Shown here piece by piece: positions 27,501 to 42,500 of a stretch of DNA of 64,000 nucleotides. The stretch is from Limnoperna fortunei (lineage: Eukaryota > Mollusca > Bivalvia > Mytilida > Modiolidae). The notes under the pieces were generated by a model, which saw only the letters and a list, made by a program, of their open reading frames with translations, was not told the DNA's origin and did not search any database. Both the position numbers and the translations under genes were made by a program. Each line of letters begins with the position of its first letter. The first letter of the stretch is position 1. The stretch covers positions 18,215,992 to 18,279,991 of the forward strand of contig OX104120.1 in the NCBI GenBank assembly GCA_944474755.1, given 5' to 3'.

Positions 27501-30500
27501 AAGTTTTTTAATACTATTTTATTACACATACCTTCATGTATATATTAATAATCTCAAAAATTAAAATAAGTAACAAACTATATATTCCAACATGTATAAA
27601 AACATGCATATAAAAAAAACACACAAAAACATGTAATTGGTTCAACCGATGATGCATACTAAATGTGATGCTATCCAAAATTTCTGAAGAGAACACTGGA
27701 TGTATATAAGGTCATCTGAACAGTTTTTTCCTGTCATTTAAGCCATCTATTATCAATGTAAGAATTTATAAAAGGCCATCGATTTTACCATTGGAAGATT
27801 TACGTCTTTGTTTTAATTTTACTTACTTGATAACAGCAATTTCATCAAAGATATCATATCTTATCATATCATAACATGTAAGCTGACCATCAGATATATA
27901 CTTACACACAGTCTGCAGTTGGATTGGGAATTAACCGTCTGACACGATCTGATCCAAGAATGTAGTAATTAGTGTGTGTAGAATCTGTTACTAGACCTCC
28001 AGTTATCAGAGAATCTTTGACAATAACTTCCTTAACTCCTGGCACAGAGCTGTCAATAGTTACACCATCAGAACAAACAGGAACAGAAGGTTCCAAGGCT
28101 CTGTTATATGCCACAACAGTGAAGTAAAAGGTTCCATCACTGCTGGCTGTATGGCTACCATAGGTATTGTATGTCTCTACAACCTACAGTCATACAATAT
28201 AAGTCTTTTGTTTGTTTTTGTATTTTTTAAATTATTTATTTATTTTGCTTTGTAATAGTGTAGTTTTTACAATAAGAATCTATGCACTACTTCTTTGTAC
28301 AATTTTTATGCACAATGGTATCTAATATGAAGTCACTACCTCATTCATTCATTATAAAAATATAAAAGTAATTGCAATAATAGATGTTGTTTGCATATGA
28401 AATATAACAGTGTAGGACTATTAATTTGGTCAGTATGCATTATATAGACTTTGAAGAAAGGTATTGACCTCCAACCGTCTTCAGTCAATATTATTCCACA
28501 GGGTCCATCTAAAGCTGACCCCTTTAAAAGTTCATAACTGATAAATATATGGCAATTTGTATTTTAATTATGATTGGCAAAGGCAATCACATGATTTACA
28601 GAATATTCTGCATATTTTTACAATCAAAGGGGTTCAGGATACCTTGCTTCAATTTTTTAAAATAGTGATGCTATGTTTCTATTTTTACTTATATATTCAA
28701 GCTGTTACTATAAATAGACCAAAATATGAAGCATGTTACTAAATATAAGTCTGAATATTTGTTTTGGTTCGATATCATTGTTCAATTGATAAAACAAATA
28801 TGAATGGGCATACAGATTGCAACTTTAGACTGTGTTTTTATGTAAAATAGCAATAAAGAACTTTAAATTTGGCACATAGGCTTTATATGGACCTTGTATA
28901 ATGATACTGACCTCCATCTTTTTCATCGGTCAGTATTGTTCTACAAATTCCTTATAAAGCATATTGACCTCTTCAAGGGTGCATAACTGAATAATACGCC
29001 TTAGTCTGTAATATGTAATATCCATCTATAACCAGCAGTACAGATTAGTTTAAGCAATTGACAATTGAAATCTGTCCTTTAATTATGATTCTCCAGACTT
29101 AAACTTACGTTAGGATGAGTTGCTAAATCCAAACTGAAAGAGTTTTTATCTGCACAGCTAGTACCAACAATATACTGATAGAAGTATACCCCACTCTCTC
29201 TGTCAAAGAACTGGTCCCAATATGCCTGGAGGTATCTGCCTTGTTGGTAGTCTATTTCAGGATTCCCTGGTATACCATCATGTACAACACCTGGATGTGG
29301 AGGAGTTATATCTATAGTTATCTGTAATAATAATAACAATTCATACAGTTAAGTTCGTATTTATAACTAGAAAAGTCCACTAATTTAGGTACATTAACTC
29401 AAACTAAGGCCATAATAAACCAATCCTCAATTCTCATCCTGGCCAACTCATATTAAAAAAAATAAATAAATTTTGGAAAAAATGTTTGCCAACATAAATT
29501 GCAGAAATATTCTGTGTCATATGTGATTTTGTATATGTGATATTCAGATTTCGTTAAATGGAAAAAAAATCGAGGGGTCTTTGCTGTTATATCCCTTAAA
29601 CTAAAAAATCAAATGCTCCCCCACCCTAAATTTTTTAAAAAGTTAGATGAGAATCTAGCATTTTTGTTATTATGGCCTAAGAGGACAATAATATATTTAC
29701 AAAACTTATATTTTAGATTCAGATCTGTTCCAATACAATTTGCATGGTGGTCTTGAAGAATGATTTTTATTTTAGAGGTGGTTTAGTACCTATATATAAC
29801 TACTACTCACCAGTGTATGTAAGAATACTTACCTTTTTTGTCAAGACAGTTGTAAGTTTAGCTATACTAGTAACAGACACCTCTATGAAATAATCATATT
29901 CATGGACACCTTTGTCTTTATTTAGTATTAATCCACCATGCAGTTTAATTTCTGGTTTTACTTGGAAATGACGATGGAAACATCCTTTAAATGCTGTACA
30001 GTAGCAATTAGCTCCCCTGGCATAAGTGCTGTATTTGCTTATACAATCTGATAAAGTCTGCAGAAGAATTTTAGGTATTATGTATCTATGTTTTAACATG
30101 CATAGATGCATAAAAAACAAAATGACAAGTTGAAACTAATTTTCTTATAAAAACACATTCACACTGCAGTGGGCATCTGGTTACATCTATTTATGCAATA
30201 TTCATCGATTTAATTAAACATACATCATGAAGACAAAATAATATGTTGCATATAATCTTAAGTAAACAAACAAATCATGGTAAATTTCAGGGCTATTCAT
30301 AATATAGGGTTATTGCATGAATACTGGGAAATATTGTCCCAAGCAAGTGTTATATTGCACTAGCATGGGAGTGCAATATAGCATCTTGTGAGGGAGAATA
30401 TTTCCAAATATCCATGCAATAACCCTTTTATTATATAGTAATATTTTTTTGTGCTTTTAAGTGATTATTCATTATCTTTGCTATTTTGTAATATTTTACT

Positions 30501-33500
30501 AGGTCCAATATTATCATATTTTCACTTGGTCAATATTACAGATATATATTTTGATGTAGATTTATATATAATAAAAAACAGATTTTTTTTCAACTTTGTG
30601 TTTTTAATTGTTGTGAATATATGGCCACACACTTGAATTTCGTCTATACTCGAAATTCAGCGATTACCCTTCATTCGGCAATGTAAACAATGATCCCAAG
30701 GCTAAATTACTTTTAAAATATCTTTTATTGCTCTAACCAAATGACCCCTAAATAATCAAATAAAATGCATTTCATCGAAATTTACGTCCATTAAAGTGAC
30801 ACACTTTCATCGCCAAAAAATGGCAAAATTTGAGTGTACTAGCATAAATTCCTGCTTTTAAACTGACGAGCCACTTGTGTACACGATATTTAAATCCCAT
30901 TTTGTACAGTTTACACTTGCTTTTTTCCTTTGTTGGTCTATGAAATTTACTTTTATCTACAATTGAATTAACTTCCATTTGTTCAGTTTCAAGTGGTTCT
31001 GCTAATTTTCCCCTCGAGAGCAGATCATGTATGTCATTTTCTGCCATGTTTGTTTACCAAACAACAGTCAAATATAAAAGCTGATGTTGGGAACTCATCT
31101 GTACTTTTCCCGGAAATTACATAAAAGACCGAGATTCAGTGTAAAATATGAAAATATACTGCATTTTATTCCTATATGAAATACAATGGGGAAATAAATA
31201 TTACTATATACATGTAATAATATAGGGTTATTGCATGAATATTGGGAAATATTTTCCCAAGCAAGTGTTATATGACAGGAGCTTGCGAGTGCAATATAGC
31301 ATCTTGCGAGGGACAATATTTTCCAATATTCATGCAATAATCCTTTTATTATATAGTATTATTAATTAACCACTATAATATTCGCTTAAATAACAGTTAA
31401 AACGCCAATATGATAAATTTTTCTGAACCAGTCCAATACGGAATTAACTAGTCCAATATCGGTATTGGCCTGATTCGTTCTGTATTGGCCTAGTTCGCCC
31501 TGTATTGGCCTTATTGCAACCTGTATTGGCCTGAGAGATTTGGACTAGTTGATTAATAAAGATATCATTACGTGATGATTTCTGTATTGGCCTAGTTATT
31601 TGTCCTTGGCCAGCTGTATTGTCCTTTGGCTGCGCCTCAGGCCAATACAGCAAGCCTTGGACCAATAACTAGGCCAATACAGAAATCATCATGTAATAAT
31701 ATCATAATATTTTTTTTGTTCTTTTAAGTAATTATTCTTTATCTTTGCTATTTTGAATTATTTTACTAGGTCCAATATTATCATATTTTCACTTGGTCAA
31801 TATTACAGATATATATTTTGATGTAGATTTACATATAATAAAAACAGATTTTTTTTTTCAATTTTGTGTTTTTATTTGTTGCTCCTTATTGTTGTTAATA
31901 TATTGCCACACACTCCAATTTCGTCCATACTCGAAATTGGGCGATTACCCTTCATTCGGTAATGTAAACAATGATCCCAAGGCTAAATTACTTTTAAAAT
32001 ATCTTGCATTTATTGCTCAAACCAAATGACTACTAAATAATTAAATACAATGTGTTTCAGCGAATTTAACATCCGTTAAAGCGACACACTTTCATCGCCG
32101 AAATTTGAGTTTAATACTACTACTACTAGCATACATTCCTGCTTTGAAACGAGCCACTTGTGCACAATATTTAAATCTCGTTTTGTACAGTTTACACTTG
32201 ATTTTTGACTTTGTCTATGAAATTTACTTTTATCTACAATTGAATTAACTTCCATTTGTTCAGTTTCAAGCGGTTCTGCTAATTTTTCCTTCGAGAGCAG
32301 ATCATGTATGTCCGCCATGTTTGTTTACTGATATATAAAAGCAGATGTTCGGAACAATCTGTACTTTTCCCGGAAATTACCTAAAAGGCCGAGATTCAGT
32401 GTAAAATATGAAAATATACTGCACTTTATTGCTATATTAAATACAATGGGGAAAAAATATTACTATATAATAAACAGTAATGTGACATTTATATACATAT
32501 CTTTACGTGTTTTGGAGCAAAATATTGTCTTAAGGTTAGGTATATGCCATAAGTCAATTCAAGTACCTTTGTCTGGTCACATGGTACAAGCTTTTGTAGT
32601 TTTGTCGGTTTTAAGTTGCATGTGTTCATGGACCTCATTCCAGCCATAGACATCGTTTAGTCTTTTCAAATTATTTTATCAATATTGTACATTTTCATTG
32701 TATTTATGATGGAATTTGGCATCATAACCAAAATACATGTCTTACATTGCTAAGAACACAGGTCTTTCATAAAGGCGTTTTTCCCGGGTGGCACGTTTCT
32801 GCTGAAGACACTTTTTCAAATGCTCTACTACCATAAAGTTACTGTGACATTGTTTTTGTTGAAACAATTAACTGAATACACTTGATTATATTCCAATTCA
32901 GCTTGATGTGTAAGATTGCATTAACATATTGTATGCTAACAATAAAAACGCTGGCTCAGTCTGTCTGAATGGCATTATGCATTGTTATAGTGTTTGTTTG
33001 TTTAATCCCTTGTAAGGTTGAGTGACAAACTTTCCTTTTTCTAGTGGTTCACAAACTTTACATGGTATTACAAAGCAGTAATCATAGTAATTAGACAGAT
33101 GTATAACTGAGACTCCATGTACTACTGCTTTGTTTTTTTTCTATCAAATGTTAAGTGAAGGTTTCCATTTTTGAATTATGAGCCAATTTTTATTGTTTTT
33201 TACGCTTTCAGAACAAAACAAGCTTCTGATAATAAAATTTTAACTTACAGCAGAATTTCCTTGAGATATAATATCTTCATAACCATGCACAATCACATTG
33301 TCACCAAAGTTATCATACAACTTCCATGAGACTGACTCTAATCCACTGTGTAAATCAAAAGCTTCCCATTCAATTCTAAAATTTAAATTAATTAAGGATC
33401 AAAGTGAATAAACTGTATGTTATGGTCAGTGAGAATTAAGTAGAATTATTAAACGCAACTTTTTATTGTGGCCTGAGCTGTCGATTTCACAAAAAAGTTG

Positions 33501-36500
33501 TAAATGTAAAAGCAATCAAAAGTGTTGAAAGGTCAAAGAGAAATAAATTGACGTCAATGATGAGTGAATAAATTGACTATTGAATGAACAAAGGGACCGC
33601 AAATCTATATGACCCCAACTTTCATTGGCAGGACATACAAAATGATTAACCCGAAAATATTACTTGTTTAGTTTTCCTAACTATTTTCACCCTTTTGGTC
33701 ATATAAAGTTGAAATGCTTATAAGTTATAAATCCTATTTTAGTTAAATTAATAGCTCATATGCACTAATCTCTACTTGTGCCGTCCAAACAGAATTCCTG
33801 AAACAAGAACACAGGTATGATAATACATCAACCTTAGTGTTAAACATTCTTGTTCTGTCATTCTGACTGGATGTGAGAGTATAATGTGACATGAAAGCTG
33901 TTGGTTTACAGAAGAAATAGGTACATTCATGCATTTTGTTGGTAATTTTCATCTGCATTTTTTGCGAGGGGAGCACAGCAGAATGAGCCCAGTCTTTTCC
34001 AAAAAAACCTATGTAAGAACCTATTACTCGATTCACAACTTTGGTCATAAAATTTACAAGTTACCCATGCTTGGTACTTCCTTCAAGCACCTTGATGTCA
34101 ATACACTAGTTGTAGATAAAAACTAAAAATAGCTGAAAGTGGCAACAAAACAATTCAATTCAATATAAAGGTAATCAATTCAGTAAAAGTAACTTACAGT
34201 AACTTTCTGATTATTTGCTTCATCATTAAACACATCTATGATACAAAACATGGTGGTTTTTTTTCCTTTTGATTCTACTACTTACATCATTTTGGTAAAA
34301 TCTTCTACACTGTGTACATTAACATTAAGCCTGTCTCCTTTTGTCAACCATAGGTTTTGAATGATGGGTGGGGAAGCATCTCTATATATAGTAATGGTTT
34401 CTTGGTTTGAAACATCAAGTAGATCAATTGCTTTTACAGTCGCACTTAATCTGTCACCATCAGCCCAGTTCAAAGTCAGTATCTCATACTCATTTTTTAT
34501 TTCAGCTACATATGTCAAAGGTCGAGAATCCTTTATTGTACTTTCATCACTATGGACTTCATAAGCAACTTGAAATTTTACAATGGCTGTAACAGATTAT
34601 TATATTGAACAAAAACTAACACCAGTGTTTTGCAATAAAGTAACTGTCAAAACAGTAAGGAGTAAAATCAGATTTTAAATGTTCTTCTCTTCAAAGTTAT
34701 ACATATCCTATACAGATCATACATTGTATTAAATCTGGTGGTGAGCTAAACAAAAGATACTGAGATGTATTCTAATATGACACGAGTTAAATGCCACAAC
34801 AGTGGTAAAAGTATATACTCCATATCAATGTCAGAAATGATCAACATTCTTTATGGCGACATCATAGTAAGATTTTTCACATATTTTAACAAGTAACAAG
34901 TCCTGCAACACATAGGTTACATTTAGATACAAGTTAATTTATATGTCCAGTTAGAATCAAAATAATTCATTAGGGTCATGAATATATACTGATTTTGATA
35001 CAGGTTGGCCATTATGCCCACAATTTACAACTCGCTCGTGCTCAGGATAAAATATTTGGCATTAAGGTCAAACCTGTGGTAAATCAGTATATTTTTGCCT
35101 GCATGAATTATTTCTTAAATAAAATACATTTGTAAAAAAAGAATACAAATACATTGATTTATATAGAAATAGACTTTTACCCAAAAAATGTCCCATGTTA
35201 ATTACAAATCAAAAATAGTATCTTGGATGTATACAAAACTGTGTTAAAATGTAGTGAACATCTGGCCAGCTGATTGGTCAATCAGGGAAATCCCTGACTT
35301 TTTCCATGTTAAAGAGCATAACAGAAAGTTTGCTTCCACATGTCTCATACAGGGTTTACTTCAGTGTTAAATTGTGACATATTTATCATAATAACCACCA
35401 TATCTCATGGCAGTCAAATGTTTCTGATCCAGTTAACACTTCATTCCATGTTTGAAGATGTCTACCAATCAAATTTATGATTTTCAAATTATTCACTGTC
35501 TGTACATAGATCCAACAATCTGGTTTTTATGAGCTAAAATATGCATATTATTACTCATAATAAACCCTTACAATAATCACAATTATGGATTTGATGCAAA
35601 TTACACACAATTATATTTTTTACTGGAAACATAACATGTTTGATGTCAAACAACTGAGACTATACAATTTTGCGATGTAAAAGTTGTTGGTGTACAGAAA
35701 AAATAGGTACTTTCATGTGCTTGTGCCTGTGTGATCTTCCACTCATGATATAAATTTGAAATGCCTTTCATGAGTGGAGTACAAAAAAGATATACAATTT
35801 CTATAACTCGCTGAAGATTATCCATTCTTTCCCAAAAACACATGTTACAACCTATTAATCATGTTAATGTAAAGATAGTGCTGTTAAATTTTAATATTAG
35901 TTTTAATCTTACTCTTACTTGGTTAATTTAAAGAATAATTCTATAATTCTTAATCTTTATATATTTCAGTTGAAGGTACAAGAAATGTTTGCATGTCTCA
36001 TCTTGGCTGGTTTTTATGGAACGCCAAATTAACATATATTCAATTAATTGTACCTATCTTCAAATAATTGAAGATATCTTCAATCATTTGAAGATATCTT
36101 CAAATAAATTGAAGATATCTTCAATTCAATTGTACCTATCTTCAAATAATTAAAGATATCTTCATATCAATTGAACCTATCTTCAAATGAATTATACCTA
36201 GGTGCAATTTAATTGATTCATTTGAAGATATCTTAAATTCATTTGAAGATATCTTCAATTCAATTACACCTATCTTCAATTGAATTGAAGATATCTTTAA
36301 TTCACTTGAAGATAGGTCTAATTCCAACATCTCCATAATTCATTTGGAGATATCTCCAATTCATTTGAAGATATCTTCAATTCATTTGAAGATATCTTCA
36401 ATTCAATTACACCTATCTTCAATTGAATTATACATATCTTCAATTGAATTATATTATAATACAAATTTGATTAAGTGCAATTGAAGATACCTAGGCACAA

Positions 36501-39500
36501 TTGAATTGAAGATAGGTTTAATTCAATTGAAGATAGGTTCAATTCGATTGAAGATAGGTTCAATTCAATTGAAGATATCTATAATTGAATTGAAGATAGG
36601 TACAATTGAATTGAAGATATCTTTAATTGTGCTGAATTGTACCTAGGTACAATTGAATTGAAGATAGGTATAATTGAATTGAAGATATCTATAATTGAAT
36701 TGAAGATAGGTATAATTCAATTGAAGATATCTTCAATTATTTGAAGATAGGTACAATTAATTGAATATATGTTAATTTGGCGTTCCATAGGTTTTGTGTA
36801 TACAGCAATTTTTGACATTATAGTTATACAAGTGTAATTTTTTTCATCAAGTCAATGTTATTGTAGTTTTATAGTGTCAGGCTGTCAGCTACACTTGATA
36901 GGAAACAAGAGTTTTTTTTATTCTATACTACACCTGCCATAAACATTGATTGAAGCTCTATTTGAACTAGTAGTATCACAGACAAAGACTTAATTCATAA
37001 CTAAAATAATTCAGCAAACTATATATTTCTACATAAAAAGTAAAGCTCGGAAAAACAGTGTTAACATGCTAGTGACTATCTTAACTACTCATATGTATTA
37101 ACAATATAGCAATAATTTTAACAGACAAGTAAATGACATCTCTTCAGCTGCTCTTCTATAAATGTAAATAAATATTCCCTAATGGACTTACCATTAACAT
37201 TTTGTATTTCAACATTAGTCCTGTCACCATAGAGATCTTCATAAATAGCAGGACCCTTAGATGGTGCATATGTCTTCACTTTATACAGCCACCTGTTGTT
37301 TTTGTGTCTTGTGTTGATAAATCGATTTGGCCAAACTATTTTCACGGTACTTGTGTCCTGTACTACCCATTCATATGACGTTTCCTTTGAGGCAGTTTGA
37401 CACTTTGTGATTTGACCTTGTTTATCAACTACTGAAATATTATCATAAAATAGTATTCCTCGCCCTGTTTTGTAATTCCCAGCTTTGTCTACTGCAGTCA
37501 AATGAAGGGAATATACTCCTGGGGCTGGTAAGGTAATGGTTGCCTACAAAATCAGAATATACAATTTATGGATTTTTTTATACAATTTTTTTAGAAGACA
37601 TACAAAAGAAAGTTTCTTTTTAATACTGTTCATGGCACTATACTAGTATATGAAGTTACATAATGTGTTTTAGTATAGTTAAAATTAAGAAATTGTCAAT
37701 TACCATAAACTTAGTACAGAATGTTTGTTTTTCCATTCATATACTGAAACAGGTTGTTGAACAATATCACCAAGGATGCAACATCTCACACCAGCCAGGT
37801 TAGAAATGGATATCTTATATATTTTCAATAGAGATATCTGTCCTGCAGGGCTATATAGACCCCCAGGCAGATATGGAAGTTTCAGGTTGATATGGGAACA
37901 TATATGGGTATTGCCATATAACCTCTTATTGTCCCTTATAACGATCACAATCGTACCCTTTAGGTTGTTAAGTAGGTAAAGCTATTTTCTGAACAAGTAT
38001 ATATTTTTATTTTGCTTATTTCTTCTAGGTTTGTTAGCAAGTGAGAAAAAATACATTTTAATTTAATCTACCGTAAACAGGTGCGTATTGTCCGCATTTA
38101 CGTATTGTCCGCACCACATTTTCGTCCTTAAAAACCATGGAAAAATGCTTATATGCAGGTATAGTTCGCATGTAAAAGTTTTCATGCAGGTCGAAAACCA
38201 TCTGTGCATACCATAATCCTATTGTACACGGAATATACGGTTACCGGTACGTTAAAAAAAATCGTCTGCTAAATGTTTGTTATAAAAGTTTTTCAATTCG
38301 TGGTTATAGTCAGCCAAGAAATAATAAAATAATAACAATAAATTATTGTTAGAAGATTAACAGTTAATAGATAGCATATTAGGATGATTGCAGAAATCAT
38401 TCAATAATTATTTATTTCGTTTATCACGTTGATCATTGGCTTGCCCAAGCGAAGTTGTATAGAAATAAAATATTTTATGAATTCTATTAAAATGTTTAAA
38501 ATAAACAATACCCAAGCCATAATTGTTTGATGAAACCTTTTGAAGTTTACTCAAAATTATTTTCTTGCCTATAAATTTATTCAACTTGTAAAATGTAATC
38601 ATACCTCCGAATTTTCATTGCGAAGATGGGTAAAATACGTCAGTCATTCACGGCGAAGGAAAAACTTAAAGTAATATCTTATGCAGAAGCGCACGGTAAT
38701 CGTGCCGCTGGCAGAGAATATAGCATTGACGAATCCAATATTCGTAAATGGAGAAAGCAAAAAGATCGGCTACAAGCTATGCCACGCAATAAAATGGCCG
38801 ATAGAGGTGGTGCAGCACACTATCCCGAGATCGAGTCTGCACTTCTTCCTTGGGTTGAAGACCGCAGAAAGCAAGGTGTTGCTGTATCAACAAATGAAAT
38901 AAGACTTAAAGCATTACACCTTGTGAAAGACATTGAATGTATCAAGCCATTTGCAGCTTCAGCAGATTGGGCTTACGCCTTTCTAAGGAGACACAATCTC
39001 TCCATTCGCAGGAGGACTCATATTTCCCAAAAACTGCCAGAGGACTTCGAAGATAAATTAACAAAATTCCAGTCCTTTATAATTCAATCCAGGAAAAAAC
39101 ACAAATATGATCTGTCCCAGATTGGCAATGCTGATCAAACACCATTGACATTCGATATGCCAGCCGACACCACTGTTGCGCCAAAAGGTTCAAAATCTGT
39201 AACTGTCAAGACAACTGGCAATGAAAAAAACAGATTTACTGTAATGTTGGCATGTACAGCCGATGGTGGAAAGCTGCCACCCTATGTCGTCTTTAAAAGA
39301 AAGACAATGCCAAAACTCAAGTTTCCACCTGGCATAACCGTTAAAGTACACCCAAATGGATGGTTCGACGATAACATAATGAAAGACTGGTTGACAAAGA
39401 TATGGGGCAGACGTCCAGGGGCAAATCTTTCCCGAAGTCTGCTCGTCCTAGACGCATTCCGTTGCCATCGTTCAGAAACAGTTAAGCAGATACTTAAGTC

Positions 39501-42500
39501 TGAACATCGCACAGATATAGCCATCATTCCCGGGGGAATGACAAGCATGCTTCAGCCCCTAGATGTAAGCATTAACAAACCCATGAAAGTAATGCTGCGC
39601 CAGAAATGGAACAACTGGATATCTGGTGACGACCACTCTTTTACGAATGGAGGAAGAATGAGGAAACCAGAACTTCCAACAATTTGTTCATGGATTGTGG
39701 AGGCTTGGAATGAACTTGACCCACAGATAATTGTACACGCCTTCAAAAAATGTACAATTTCTAATGCCATGGACGGTACAGAGGACGATATTGTCTGGGA
39801 AGATCAAGACAACCACACCAAGGTTACTGAAGAAGAGTCAAGTGAAATAGAAGACGATCGTGAAATTTACTACAACGACGAAGAAGATGAAGAGAACACA
39901 CCACTAGCTGCTCTCAAGGACATTTATCAGCTGTTCAGAGAAGAAGATGACGAATCCGATTTTGAAGGATTTTGAAAGAACTGTTGTGCATAATTTATAT
40001 TTTGTTACAATGTTTGATGTTAACTGTTATATTTTTTTTCTAGTGCTGATTAATAAATGATAGTGCAGTGTCGTTTTAATTTTTTTTATATTTCGTCTAA
40101 ACACTTGGACCAGTAAAAGCCTAGAAGTAGATGGGTTTATTCCTGTTTTTATCGTTTTGTTCATTCAAACACTCACCTGTAAATAACCTCAATGAAAAAA
40201 ATATCAAACATCACAAATTTTAATATAATTTTTTAATCAATGCCATCAAAACATCGACAAACAAAATCTGGCGAAAACGACGCCATTTGCAATTATTAAA
40301 CGTGTACGTGTCAAACACAGAAATTATTTTCGTATCTTTTTTTATTCTTTGAATATATATTGTATAATAAATAATTCTTATTACAAATATTAAAAAATCA
40401 ACTTTTAACATTCATTTATCGTTTTCTCATTAAAATTCAAATGGATCATATTAACATAAATACGCAAACAACCGAACATAACAAAATGGCGACCGCTAGA
40501 AAAACTTCTTATACGCGGGTGGAAAAAACTCCTTAGAGTCCGTAGTTACGTATAATCCGCACCCACACTTCTGAAATGAGATCCATAGAAAAAAACTGCG
40601 GACAATACGCAACTGTTTACGGTAATTATAATTTTATCTTTCACTCATTTCCACTTTTTTTATTGTCGCTTTGTTTGCAAGATCTAATGTAAACCATTCA
40701 GGTCACATTCTGGTGACCTTTGTTGAAACAAAAATAATATTGTGCAAATTAATGTTAAGATATTTAAATAAACTAATCAAATTGCAGCTCCATTACTGTT
40801 CTTATATAAAAATGGTCACATAAATGATGAGAATTGTGTTGTCATAAATTGTTCACAATTAATATAAGTGGGTACCATAGTGATGTCAATTCCAAAATAA
40901 CAAAATCCTATTTTAAAATCAATTTCATAACATATAAATATTGCAACTATTTTAACAAAATCAAATCAATCATGTATTTTTAGCACAATACATTTCTTAA
41001 TGTCAAATTAAGTTATGAGAAAACATAGTTACTAGTACATTGACCGGGAACTCTGATATTTCCATAGATCGTTTGCATAAACGACCAGCCAAGATTTGAG
41101 AGGTTACTATTTGGATGGTAATAATTATGTCACATGAACCTGGGTTTCCAGAATATGACCCAAATGGGATTACATTTGATCTTACCCCTGGTGACAATAA
41201 AAAAAGGGGGAGCAAGTGAAAGATTTAATTTTAATTCCAATGTTTTTATTTAAGTATAAAACTATAAAACAGCCTAACTCCTGTATTAACAAGAATGTAT
41301 TTCTTTTTTCACATTAAATAAAACACAGTAAAACAAGTCATGAACCCGAAAAAAGAGTTTAATCGTTGATAAATGCTTTAATGTACCGAGGAATCTGTAA
41401 CTGGAATATTAAAATTTTCTGCAACCCTCCGTCCTCCGGAACCTGCTCCATCCACCAGAGATGATCCATCAAACCCAAGGTCAAATAACTCATACTCATA
41501 GTGACCAAGCTCCGACAAATCATCTGTCCATCCTCCCCATGAAAATGTAATACTTGGCTGCAAATATTCAACATTTAAAAGTACATGTGAATCTCAGCTT
41601 TTAATTTTTAATAAACTCATCAATGAATTTGGTTTTATTCAAATATAAATAAGATTAAACTAGAACTGACTGTATGAAACTATGTTTGTTTCAGCAATTT
41701 TTTATTGGGGGAAGAAGCCGGAGTACCCTGAGAGAACCCTATGAAATTATGCAAAGATTGTGCTAACCAAATGATTTATTTATAATTCCTTCAAAATAAA
41801 TCTAACATTGCATACAGTTCCCACAACAGAGCCATTAATTCAAGATATAAATAAATAGATACAAGCCCTTCAAGAATGTGATACCTGTTAAATAGTGGGT
41901 GCTAGACTCAGTGGTATCAGACAAAACAACACGTAATATTATAACTTACATTATTAGTTATGTCATCAGCAAATGAAACAAAAGATGTACAAGACACTCC
42001 TGATGTTTTAGAACAATGGTAAGGTTCTACCAGATCCCAGTGGAACTCAAAACTTCGTGTCAAAGTTTTACCATTATAGTAGTATGTCTTTAAAACACTG
42101 TCTGAACTGCTAGCCTCCCTGTCTGCTACTTTAACATAACCTCCATTTGTAGATGAAACTTCACAAATTATCCTGAAAAAAGCAATTGATTTTATTTAAA
42201 TTCATTGTTTTATCATTATAAAAATTTTATGATTGATATACAGATTATAAGGCAATTGGTTTGTTGGTAGTGGCTTTCTCACGGTACATCTCAGGTGAGC
42301 CCGTTAGAGCGAACCTGAGATATCACCTGAGAAAGCCTCTACCTAAAACCAATTGCCTTATATTTTGTTTATCTGTTATTTATAACTAAGAATATATCTT
42401 TGTGAAATCCATGCAAAAGTTCTAAAAAATTACAGAATCAATCTGTTATTCAAAACAATTTCAAAAGGACTATTTTGTCGGAGTGATCTGTGAAAAACAG

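Larger units (their letters stand above)
38071..40622 (+). mobile_element. Autonomous pogo/Tigger-like DNA transposon
   Basis: A 2552-bp element with inverted ends 'ccgtaaacag.tgcgtattgt' on the left and the matching 'acaatacgcaactgtttacgg' on the right. It is flanked by TA (38069-38070 and 40623-40624), the target duplication of Tc1/mariner-pogo elements. It contains one uninterrupted transposase gene. It sits in the intron between exons 9 and 10, opposite to the host gene. Confidence 0.94.

Noticed and set aside
31444..31665. Minus-strand frame of 73 codons
   Set aside because: It arises from repeated 'tgtattggcct' words in the palindrome cluster.
41003..41215. Minus-strand frame of 70 codons near exon 9
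   Set aside because: No splice sites that would join it in frame, and exons 9 and 10 already join directly.
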